NCBI RefSeq assembly: GCF_049801075.1 | Contig: NZ_JBNAGG010000006.1 | Coordinates: 95,855-159,854 of the forward strand | Length of the DNA: 64,000 nt | Source: Maritalea sp049801075 | GTDB lineage: Bacteria; Pseudomonadota; Alphaproteobacteria; Rhizobiales; Devosiaceae | Direction: 5' to 3' | Shown here: one piece after another, positions 35,722 through 43,734 of the stretch | How positions within the stretch are numbered: the stretch's first letter is position 1 | How the letters are laid out: each line of letters starts with the position of its first letter | Notes under the pieces: model-generated | The model's input: only the letters and a program-made list of their open reading frames with translations | The model's database searches: none | Told to the model about the DNA's origin: nothing | Made by a program: the position numbers and the translations under genes

Positions 35722-36993
35722 ATGGCGACAATTGTGATGAAATTTGGCGGCACTTCGGTGGCCGACATTGAGCGGATTAGACATGCGGCCCGGCATGTGA
35801 AGCGTGAAGTTGATGCAGGCCATAAGGTGTGTGTTGTTGTTTCCGCCATGTCTGGCAAAACCAACGAGCTGGTGGCGTGGACGCGCGAAGCGGCGGCGGT
35901 GCATGATGCGCGCGAATATGATGCGGTGGTCGCCTCTGGCGAACAAGTATCCGCTGGTTTGATGTCCATCGTGTTGCAAGAGATGGGTGTGCCAGCCCGG
36001 TCATTTGCCGGATGGCAGGTGCCAATCGAGACCAGCGACGCGCATGGATCAGCACGGATCACCAACATTGACCCCAAGCTGCTGTTTGATCGTATGGATG
36101 CAGGGCTTGTGTGTGTGGTCACCGGGTTTCAAGGCGTGTCGCCGCATGGCCGGATCACCACTTTGGGGCGCGGCGGGTCTGATACCAGTGCGGTGGCGGT
36201 TGCTGCGGCGGTGGAAGCAGATCGGTGCGATATTTATACGGATGTGGATGGGGTTTATACGACCGATCCGCGCATTGTGCCAAAGGCGCAGCGGATTGAA
36301 CGGATCAGCTTTGAAGAAATGCTGGAAATGGCCTCCCTTGGGGCAAAAGTGCTACAAACCCGTTCAGTAGAATTGGCGATGGCGAAAAAAGTGCGTCTTG
36401 TGGTGCGCTCAAGTTTTGATGACCCCGATCAAGTGCCGCCTTTGGGTGAGAATGGCGACTGGCAGGGTCCAGGCACGTTGGTGTGTGATGAGGATGAGAT
36501 TATGGAAAAGCAAATTGTTTCCGGTGTAACCTGCGCCAAATCAGAGGCGAAAATCACCCTGCGTGGCGTGAAAGACAATCCGGGCGTGGCGGCTGCCGTT
36601 TTTGGCCCGTTGGCAGATGCGCAGATCGTTGTGGATATGATTGTGCAAAACATTTCTGATGACGGTAAATCCACCGACATCACCTTTACTATTCCTGACG
36701 CTGAATTTGACAAGGCCATGACGGTGCTTAAAGAAGCGGGGGAGACAAGTTTAGAATTTGATTCGATTTCCGGTTCCAAAGGCGGAGCCAAAATTTCAGT
36801 TATTGGGGTGGGGATGCGGTCCCATGCAGGCGTTGCGGCGTCTATGTTCCGCGCTCTATCTGACAAGAGCATAAATATACAATTGATTACCACATCTGAG
36901 ATCAAGACCAGCGTGTTGATCGAGGAAGAATATGCCGAATTGGCGGTGCGGGCACTCCACACCTATTATGGCTTGGATATAGAAGAGGCATAG
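35722..36993 (+). CDS. lysC: Aspartate kinase
   Basis: 423 residues. Phosphorylates aspartate, the first step toward lysine, threonine and methionine. Kinase domain with KFGGTSVAD at the start and GRGGSDTSAVAVAAA; two C-terminal ACT domains (about 265-420) for feedback control, with the second containing HAGVAASMFRALSDKSINIQLITTSEIK. The usual partner ptsP follows 46 bp downstream. Confidence 0.97.
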   Translation: MATIVMKFGGTSVADIERIRHAARHVKREVDAGHKVCVVVSAMSGKTNELVAWTREAAAVHDAREYDAVVASGEQVSAGLMSIVLQEMGVPARSFAGWQVPIETSDAHGSARITNIDPKLLFDRMDAGLVCVVTGFQGVSPHGRITTLGRGGSDTSAVAVAAAVEADRCDIYTDVDGVYTTDPRIVPKAQRIERISFEEMLEMASLGAKVLQTRSVELAMAKKVRLVVRSSFDDPDQVPPLGENGDWQGPGTLVCDEDEIMEKQIVSGVTCAKSEAKITLRGVKDNPGVAAAVFGPLADAQIVVDMIVQNISDDGKSTDITFTIPDAEFDKAMTVLKEAGETSLEFDSISGSKGGAKISVIGVGMRSHAGVAASMFRALSDKSINIQLITTSEIKTSVLIEEEYAELAVRALHTYYGLDIEEA

Positions 36994-37039
36994 CCAATTT
37001 GGCCCAAAAAGGCAGCTCGTTTCGGCGGGTTGAGGGCGG

Positions 37040-39304
37040 ATGGCACATACAATAGCTGGCCCGCGTGAATTGCTGCGCAGATTGCGCGAAACAATGGCAG
37101 AGCCATTGGGCATTCAAGAGCGGCTGGATAAGATTGTTGAATTGATTGCGGACAGTATGCGGGCCGATGTGTGCTCGTTTTACGTCTTGCGGGATGACGG
37201 TGCTCTCGAACTGTTTGCCACCCATGGCTTGAAGCGTGAAGCGGTGCACAAAACCAGCTTGCGTTTGGGCGAAGGCCTTGTGGGTCTTATCGCGTCCGAA
37301 GCCATGTCGCTTAATCTGGCCGATGCGCCAAACCACCCTGCCTTTGCCTATCGCCCTGAAACGGGTGAAGATCCCTATTTGTCATTTTTGGGCGTGCCGG
37401 TGTTGCGTGCGGGCCAAACCCTTGGGGTGTTGGACGTTCAGTCGGTGGAAAGCCGGCTTTACCGCGAAGATGAAACCGAAGCCTTGATGACCACTGCCAC
37501 CTTGCTGGCGGAAATGGTCTCAACCACCGAATTTGACAGCTTGATCACGCCGGGGTCGGAAATTGAACTGCGGCGCCCGCGTTCTCTGGAAGCGTCGAGC
37601 TATACGGATGGCATTGCTTTGGGCAAAGTATTTGTCCACGATCCGCGGGTTGTGGTGACCAATTTTGTTGCCGAGGATGTGGATCAGGAAAAAGAGCGCC
37701 TTGAATCGGCCATTCGCACCATGCGGGTTACGATTGACGATATGTTCAATCGTGGTGACATGCAGGCGCGGTCTGAGCATCGTGAAATTCTTGAAAGCTA
37801 TCGCATGTTCGCCCATGACCGGGGCTGGGTGCGGCGGCTGCGCGAAGCGGTGGGCGCGGGTCTTACGGCGGAAGCTGCGGTTGAGCGCGTGCAGAACGAC
37901 ACGCGGGCGCGCATGATGCGCCAAACCGATCCTTACATTCGTGACCGTTTGCACGATCTGGATGATTTGGCCAACCGTTTGCTGCGGGTGCTTACCGGCG
38001 GCACCAAGGTGTTTGGCCATGAATTGCCAGATAATGCCATTTTGGTGGCGCGGAATATGGGCCCAGCGGAACTGCTCGAATATGATCGGCGCAAGCTGCG
38101 CGGCGTGGTGTTGGAAGAAGGCGGCATGACCGCCCATGTGTCCATCGTTGCGCGCTCGCTTGGGTTGAATGTGTGTGGCCAGGTCGAAAACATTGCCGCC
38201 ATGTGCGAGACGGGCGATGATGTGATCCTTGATTGCCAGCAAGGCATTGTGCATTTGCGTCCATCTGTAGATGTGATGGCGACCTATGCCGATAAGGTGC
38301 GCATGAGCGCCAAGCGGCAAGAGCGGTTCGCCGCCCTGCGCGACAAGCCTTCCATCACGCGTGATGGGGCTGAAATCACCCTGTTGCACAATTCGGGCTT
38401 GATTGCGGATCTGCCTGCGATTGAAGAAACGGGCGCGGCAGGCATTGGCCTTTTCCGCACCGAGTTGCAATTTATGATCGCCTCTAAACTGCCGCGCTTG
38501 GCTGAGCAGGTTGAGCTGTATCATGAGGCAATGGCTTTGGTGGGCGACCGCCCGATTGTGTTCCGCTTGTTGGATATTGGTGGCGATAAGGTTGTGCCTT
38601 ATTTGCGGGCCGAAGCCGAAGAGAACCCGGCCATGGGCTGGCGCTCGCTGCGGCTGGCGCTGGATCGGCCAGGATTGATCCGCACGCAAATTCGCGCCTT
38701 GCTGCAGGCAGCAAATGGTCGTGATTTGGATATTTTGGTGCCGATGGTCACTGACGCGGAAGAGTTCCGTGAGGCACGCAAAGTATTGGATGTCGAATTG
38801 AGTCGATTGGACAATGCTGGCTATAAGCGACCGAACAAGCTGCGTTTTGGCGCGATGATTGAAGTGCCGTCGCTGTTGTTCGAGCTTGATCATTTGCTGC
38901 CCATGACGGATTTTGTCTCCATCGGGTCGAACGATTTGGTGCAATTCCTCACTGCATCTGACAGGGCAAATGCCCGGGTGGTGCGGCGCTATGATCCAAT
39001 TGCAATCCCGCGTTTGCGCGCGTTCAAACATGTTGCGGATGCTGCAAAAAGGCATAATGTGCCGCTGACCATGTGTGGCGAACTGGCCGGGCGTCCGATT
39101 GAGGCGTTGGCGCTGATGGCGATTGGTATTGATCGGTTGAGCATGGCTGCGTCCTCCATTGGGCAGATCAAAGAACTTGTCTTGTCTCTTGATCTTCAAG
39201 CCATTCGCGGGCAAATATGCGCCGCGTTGGATGAGGGCGGTGATCCGCTGGTCATTCGCGATTTGATTTATGATTTGGCTGACCGCCAACATCTACCCCT
39301 TTAA
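37040..39304 (+). CDS. ptsP: Phosphoenolpyruvate-protein phosphotransferase EI(Ntr)
   Basis: 754 residues. An N-terminal GAF domain (about 17-160) precedes the enzyme I part. The phospho-accepting His is about residue 366 in GGMTAHVSIVARSLG, and the PEP-binding barrel includes GIGLFRTELQFM and SIGSNDLVQFLTASDR. It starts the nitrogen-related PTS cascade to NPr and EIIA(Ntr), which controls potassium, PHB and other processes in alphaproteobacteria. Downstream partners are not in the window. Confidence 0.96.
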   Translation: MAHTIAGPRELLRRLRETMAEPLGIQERLDKIVELIADSMRADVCSFYVLRDDGALELFATHGLKREAVHKTSLRLGEGLVGLIASEAMSLNLADAPNHPAFAYRPETGEDPYLSFLGVPVLRAGQTLGVLDVQSVESRLYREDETEALMTTATLLAEMVSTTEFDSLITPGSEIELRRPRSLEASSYTDGIALGKVFVHDPRVVVTNFVAEDVDQEKERLESAIRTMRVTIDDMFNRGDMQARSEHREILESYRMFAHDRGWVRRLREAVGAGLTAEAAVERVQNDTRARMMRQTDPYIRDRLHDLDDLANRLLRVLTGGTKVFGHELPDNAILVARNMGPAELLEYDRRKLRGVVLEEGGMTAHVSIVARSLGLNVCGQVENIAAMCETGDDVILDCQQGIVHLRPSVDVMATYADKVRMSAKRQERFAALRDKPSITRDGAEITLLHNSGLIADLPAIEETGAAGIGLFRTELQFMIASKLPRLAEQVELYHEAMALVGDRPIVFRLLDIGGDKVVPYLRAEAEENPAMGWRSLRLALDRPGLIRTQIRALLQAANGRDLDILVPMVTDAEEFREARKVLDVELSRLDNAGYKRPNKLRFGAMIEVPSLLFELDHLLPMTDFVSIGSNDLVQFLTASDRANARVVRRYDPIAIPRLRAFKHVADAAKRHNVPLTMCGELAGRPIEALALMAIGIDRLSMAASSIGQIKELVLSLDLQAIRGQICAALDEGGDPLVIRDLIYDLADRQHLPL

Positions 39305-39322
39305 ATGAAAGTCTAAGCTGTT

Positions 39323-40402
39323 ATGGCGAAACTACCTGCAGAAAAATTGGATGCTTTGTTGCACCGTTTTGAAACGGTTGAAGGCGAGATGGCTGCTCAT
39401 CCCGATCCTGAAACCTATGTAAAGCTGTCCAAGGAATATTCTGATCTGCAGCCCTATGTAGATAAGATTCGCGAGTTTAAAACGGCGCAATCTGATCTTG
39501 AGGGGGTCGATGAGATTTTGGCGTCGGGCGACAAGGAAATGGCCGAGATGGCCGAGCTTGAGCGCGATGAGCTGAAAGACAAAATCGAAGAGCTGACGCA
39601 AGAAATCCGCTTGATGCTGCTGCCAAAAGATGAGGCTGATGATAAATCGGTTATCGTTGAAGTGCGCGCTGGCACGGGCGGTGATGAAGCGGCGCTTTTT
39701 GCGGGCGATCTGTTTCGCATGTATCAACGCCACGCTGAACTCAATGGCTGGAAAGTCCAGATCATGGAGGAAAGTGAAGGCGATATGGGCGGCTATAAAG
39801 AGATTGTCGCCAGCATCAAGGGCAATGGTGTTTATGCCCGTTTGAAGTTTGAATCTGGTGTGCACCGGGTGCAGCGCGTGCCGGAAACCGAATCTGGTGG
39901 CCGCATTCACACGTCCGCCGCCACCGTGGCCGTGTTGCCAGAAGTGGAAGATATCGACATTGAAATTCGCAACGAAGATATTCGCATTGATACGATGCGG
40001 GCATCCGGGGCCGGCGGCCAGCACGTGAACACTACCGATAGTGCGGTGCGCATCACCCATATTCCGACAGGCGTTGTTGTGATTTCATCTGAGAAGTCGC
40101 AGCACCAAAACCGCGCCAACGCGATGAAGGTTTTGCGGGCACGCCTGTTTGATATGCAACGGCAAGAGCGGGATAGCGCCCGGGCGGAAGCGCGGCGCGA
40201 TCAGGTTGGCTCCGGTGATCGTTCTGAACGTATTCGGACATATAACTTTCCGCAGGGCCGGGTGACAGATCACCGTATCAATTTGACGCTTTATAAGTTG
40301 GACAAAGTGATTGCTGGTGAAGCGCTGGATGAGATGATTGATGCCCTGATCACCGAGAATCAGGCCGCGCAATTGTCGGCAATGGATGAAGACAATAATT
40401 GA
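39323..40402 (+). CDS. prfA: Peptide chain release factor 1
   Basis: 359 residues. Recognises UAA and UAG stops and triggers peptide release. The GGQ motif is at residues 231-233 (GAGGQHVNTTDSAVR), and the decoding tripeptide is PET in RVPETESGGRIHTS, the alphaproteobacterial form of PAT. Its methylase prmC overlaps the end by 17 bp. Confidence 0.98.
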   Translation: MAKLPAEKLDALLHRFETVEGEMAAHPDPETYVKLSKEYSDLQPYVDKIREFKTAQSDLEGVDEILASGDKEMAEMAELERDELKDKIEELTQEIRLMLLPKDEADDKSVIVEVRAGTGGDEAALFAGDLFRMYQRHAELNGWKVQIMEESEGDMGGYKEIVASIKGNGVYARLKFESGVHRVQRVPETESGGRIHTSAATVAVLPEVEDIDIEIRNEDIRIDTMRASGAGGQHVNTTDSAVRITHIPTGVVVISSEKSQHQNRANAMKVLRARLFDMQRQERDSARAEARRDQVGSGDRSERIRTYNFPQGRVTDHRINLTLYKLDKVIAGEALDEMIDALITENQAAQLSAMDEDNN

Positions 40403-41261
40403 TCAGCCTGAAATGGATGAGATTAGCTTTGGGCAGTTGCGCCAAAATTGGCGGCAGCAATTTGCCCAACGCCAAATTGAAACCGCTGCGCTTGATGCCC
40501 GGCTGTTATTGTGTGCGGCGGCGGGCCTTGACCAAGCCCAATTGATTTCGAAAGAGCGTGACCTTGTGCCGCCCGAAATTGTGGCGCTGATGGCGCAATT
40601 TGGCGCGCGCCGCTTGGCGCATGAACCCGTGGCGCGGATTTTGGGGCGGGCGGAATTTTATGGCCTCTCATTTGGCGTCAATAAAGACACATTGGTGCCA
40701 CGGCCTGAAACTGAGTTATTGGTCGATCATGCCATCAACTTGCTGCCACAAGGCGGAAACTTTATCGATTTGGGCACTGGTACAGGTTGTATTGCCATCA
40801 GCATCTTGCATGAACGTGCTGATATTTCTGGTGTGGCGACGGACATCGCGACAAGGGCATTGGACATGGCCGCCCAAAATGCAGCTTCCCATGGGGTTGA
40901 GAAGCGCTTGGCTTTGCTGGCAGGCAGTTGGTTTGACCCCGTGCCAAACGGCGAGCGTTTTGACCTGATCGTGTCCAACCCACCCTATATTGCTCAAAGC
41001 GAGCGGGACCTTATGAATGCGGATGCACTTTCTTTTGATCCAGATGCTGCTTTGTTTGCGGAAGAGGAGGGCATGGCAGCCTATATTGCGATTTTGGCGG
41101 TGGCGCGGACTCACCTTCAACCTCTGGGCAAACTGTTGTTTGAAATTGGTTTTCGGCAAGCTGACCAGTTGGAAAAAGCTGCAAAATCGGCCGGGGCCAC
41201 GCAAGTAACCTTTTTCAAAGATCTTTCTGGGCACAATAGAGTTGCCCAGATTTCTTGGTGA
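40386..41261 (+). CDS. prmC: Release factor glutamine methyltransferase
   Basis: 291 residues from ATG 40386, overlapping prfA; ATG 40413 is an alternative. Methylates the glutamine of the GGQ motif in release factors. SAM motif FIDLGTGTGCIAISIL and substrate loop NPPYIAQSE are present, with PRPETELLVDHA before them. The prfA-prmC pairing is conserved across bacteria. Confidence 0.96.
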   Translation: MKTIIDQPEMDEISFGQLRQNWRQQFAQRQIETAALDARLLLCAAAGLDQAQLISKERDLVPPEIVALMAQFGARRLAHEPVARILGRAEFYGLSFGVNKDTLVPRPETELLVDHAINLLPQGGNFIDLGTGTGCIAISILHERADISGVATDIATRALDMAAQNAASHGVEKRLALLAGSWFDPVPNGERFDLIVSNPPYIAQSERDLMNADALSFDPDAALFAEEEGMAAYIAILAVARTHLQPLGKLLFEIGFRQADQLEKAAKSAGATQVTFFKDLSGHNRVAQISW

Positions 41262-41292
41262 AATAGGGCAGAAGCCTGCATAAGGTGCGTTT

Positions 41293-41322
41293 GTGAAAAT
41301 TTTTCACTTGGAAAAGTTTTCC
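41293..41322. promoter_or_regulatory. Two adjacent perfect palindromes upstream of the DUF4167 gene
   Basis: GTGAAAATTTTTCAC (41293-41307) and GGAAAAGTTTTCC (41310-41322) are separated by 2 bp. They lie between prmC and the DUF4167 gene, about 220 bp before its ATG, just ahead of a possible -10 (CATATAGG). They could be operators or a promoter-proximal hairpin pair; no protein is assigned. Confidence 0.4.
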
Positions 41323-41542
41323 GAAGCATATAGGTTGCAGAGGCGCGTTGGGATTGATGTTCATTCATTGACTGCAATATTTTACCTAAAAATCTAAGGT
41401 GGATTTGCCCCCAGCGAGCTGGACAGCCGGCATATAGCGACCGATCGATGTCACATCCAAACACTAGGTTTGGGGCGGGTGATAGCTACGGATTAGTGTG
41501 CTTTTTTTCGGTGCAAAGTTAAGAAAAGTTTGAAGTCATCGT

Positions 41543-42145
41543 ATGAGACCTGGACAACAGAATAAGCGTTCACGCGGCCGTGGTAACGGTCGGAAAAACG
41601 TCAATCCGCTTTCCCGTAATTATGAGAGCAACGGACCCGATGTGAAGGTGCGTGGCAATGCCTCCCATATTGCTGAGAAATATGTGCAGCTGGCGCGCGA
41701 TGCGCAGGCTTCTGGCGATTCCGTCATGGCCGAAAACTATTTCCAGCATGCAGAGCATTATTTCCGGATCATTTCTGCAGCTCAAGCGCAGAATCAGGCG
41801 CGGCAAGAGCAGCGCAGGGAGCGGGAAGAGCAGGATCGCGGGCAAGACCGTGATGGCGAAAACCGTGATGCAGAAAACCGGAATGCTGACGACAAGTCAG
41901 ACGAAGCAACGTCTTCAGAGCAGGATGCGGTAGAAACCACTTCTAAGGAAGAAGCGATTTCGGAGCAGCCCGCTGCAAATGATGAAGATGCGCAGGAAAA
42001 GCCGAAACGCGCGCCGCGGGCGCGGCGTCCTCGTCGCAAGCCTGTCGCTGAAGGCGATTTGGCCGATGCGCCCCAGCCCAAATTGAGTGTGGGCGATGAC
42101 GTGGCCGAAGAGGTGCCTGCCAAAAAAGCTGCAGCTGCAGAATAA
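41543..42145 (+). CDS. DUF4167 protein, RNA-binding-like
   Basis: 200 residues. N-terminal DUF4167 domain (about 1-95) beginning MRPGQQNKRSRGRGNGRKN with the signature SNGPDVKVRGNASHIAEKYVQLARDAQASGD. The rest is highly charged and low-complexity, Arg/Asp/Glu-rich then basic (KPKRAPRARRPRRKP). The RG-rich start suggests nucleic-acid binding, which is an inference. It follows prmC as in most Hyphomicrobiales. Confidence 0.92.
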   Translation: MRPGQQNKRSRGRGNGRKNVNPLSRNYESNGPDVKVRGNASHIAEKYVQLARDAQASGDSVMAENYFQHAEHYFRIISAAQAQNQARQEQRREREEQDRGQDRDGENRDAENRNADDKSDEATSSEQDAVETTSKEEAISEQPAANDEDAQEKPKRAPRARRPRRKPVAEGDLADAPQPKLSVGDDVAEEVPAKKAAAAE

Positions 42146-42148
42146 AAG

Positions 42149-42176
42149 AAGGACGGTTTATCCGTCCTTTATTTTT
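42149..42176 (+). terminator. Terminator of the DUF4167 gene
   Basis: Stem AAGGACGG/CCGTCCTT with a 5-nt loop, followed by TATTTTTG. It overlaps the stop of the converging GlxA-type regulator at 42158. Confidence 0.85.
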
Positions 42177-43159
42177 GCCAAAAATTGGCCACGGTAGCGC
42201 GCCGGACTGATTTTCAGTTGGGTGCGGAAATGGTGGCGCATGGTTTCCGGCGTGTTGAAGCCTGCCTTTTGGGCAATTTCATCCATGGTGAAATGGTCTT
42301 TTTCCAGCAAGGTGCGGGCAAAATACACACGTTCCCGATTAAGCCATTGGCTAGGACTTAGCCCCACACTTTCTTGAAAACGGCGCATCAAAGTGCGCTC
42401 AGACATGTGGCAAAGTGCGGCCAATTTCGTCACCGACCATGGTTCATTCAATTGTTGCCGCACCTGATCAAGATGCTTGGCCAGGCCTCCCTTTTGCGGG
42501 TGGGCGATGGGCCGTGGCACAAATTGCTTTTGGCCACCTTCTCGGTGTGCGGGCAGCACAAGTCTCTGGGCAACACGATTCGCTTCTTTGGTGCCAAAAT
42601 CTTGCCGCACAATTTCCAGTCCAAGGTCGAACCCGGCAGCGGAGCCAGCCGAACTCATAATTTGTGCATCCCCACAATAAAGGACGTTTTCTTCCACATT
42701 TGCGTTGGTCGCCTCAGCGCTTAGTTGATCAATATATTGCCAATGGGTGGTGATGGTTTTGCCTTGGGTTAATCCGGCCCGCACCAGCAAGAAGATACCC
42801 GAGCAGATGGTCATAAAACGGGCACCAGCCTTCATGGCGGCCTGCAACGCGTCAGCAATTTCGGGCGATATCACTTTATGTGGCGGCCAGCCGGGCACGA
42901 TGATGAGATCGAATGAAGAAAGATCATCCAATTGCGCATGGCAAGAGGTGCGCAACCCGCCGGCCAATTGCAGCTCACCTGATTCGATGGGCACGGTTTC
43001 GCAGCGATAAAGCGGCGCGGTTATGGATTGGACCGTGTCAAAAATCTCCACGGCAATGCCATATTCAAACGTACATAGCTGGTCATAGATCAAGATGGCG
43101 ACTTTTTTGGGGGCTGCCATTTGGCGCGCTGATGACTGGATTGGGGAAATTTGGTTCAT
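42158..43159 (-). CDS. GlxA-type transcriptional regulator (DJ-1/PfpI-like plus AraC HTH)
   Basis: 333 residues. The N-terminal class-I-amidotransferase-like domain (about 18-200) has CSG in FMTICSGIFLLV, the DJ-1 elbow position. The C-terminal AraC domain has two helix-turn-helices (WSVTKLAALCHMSERTLMRRFQ and MDEIAQKAGFNTPETMRHHFR). Such regulators sense metabolites such as betaines or nucleosides; the signal here is unknown. Confidence 0.9.
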   Translation of the reverse strand: MNQISPIQSSARQMAAPKKVAILIYDQLCTFEYGIAVEIFDTVQSITAPLYRCETVPIESGELQLAGGLRTSCHAQLDDLSSFDLIIVPGWPPHKVISPEIADALQAAMKAGARFMTICSGIFLLVRAGLTQGKTITTHWQYIDQLSAEATNANVEENVLYCGDAQIMSSAGSAAGFDLGLEIVRQDFGTKEANRVAQRLVLPAHREGGQKQFVPRPIAHPQKGGLAKHLDQVRQQLNEPWSVTKLAALCHMSERTLMRRFQESVGLSPSQWLNRERVYFARTLLEKDHFTMDEIAQKAGFNTPETMRHHFRTQLKISPARYRGQFLAKIKDG

Positions 43160-43280
43160 GCTAATCCATCCACCTATTCGTGTGGCGATATATTAACGCA
43201 TATGTGTATTTCTGCCAATGGCTGGCACATTGCCTTGAAGCGCGGTAAACTGGGGCGTCCTTAATTTAGTTGAGATTATT

Positions 43281-43541
43281 ATGTTTGAAACATTGCTGGC
43301 CCCGTTGGAGAGCAACGGCTTTAATTTATTTATGATCGGTTGGATCGTCGCCCTTGCGGGAGGCGTGATGCATATGATTGGCGGTGGGTTTAAAGATGGC
43401 CCATCTAAAGTGCCGGTTTTGGGCAATTTTGAAGAGGTGAAAAAAGGCCAAAAAGGCTATCGCCAACAACAGATTGCAGGTTGGATTTTTAAGCTAGGCG
43501 CGGCCATGGTTGTTGTTGGCGGCATTACCCATTTTTTCTAA
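43281..43541 (+). CDS. Small hypothetical membrane protein
   Basis: 86 residues with two hydrophobic segments (about 13-36 and 66-84) and a Lys/Gly-rich loop between (GNFEEVKKGQKGYRQQQ). I do not recognise a family. The ATG is preceded by a weak TTGAGA. It lies between the GlxA-type regulator and clpB, and has its own promoter space of about 120 bp. Confidence 0.65.
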   Translation: MFETLLAPLESNGFNLFMIGWIVALAGGVMHMIGGGFKDGPSKVPVLGNFEEVKKGQKGYRQQQIAGWIFKLGAAMVVVGGITHFF

Positions 43542-43551
43542 AAAGGGAGCG

Positions 43552-43586
43552 AAAAGAGCGCTTTATTTTCTCATTGGCTCTTTTTT
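43552..43586 (+). terminator. Terminator-like hairpin after the 86-residue protein
   Basis: AAAAGAGC/GCTCTTTT stem with a 17-nt loop and a T-run directly after. Confidence 0.55.
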
Positions 43587-43734
43587 CCCATCGAAGCGTA
43601 CCTATATCTAATTCAACAGTCCGGCGTGCCAAATGTGGGCGCCTTAGGATAAGTTGAAACAAACAACGCTTCGAGACGTTTTAACCCGTGCTTTTTAGGC
43701 GGATTGAGATGGGCGAGAAATGGAGAGTTGAGAT

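Noticed and set aside
43600..43734. Heat-shock promoter or ROSE thermometer before clpB
   Set aside because: I found no convincing CTTG-N17-CCATAT match and no ROSE-type hairpin over the start.
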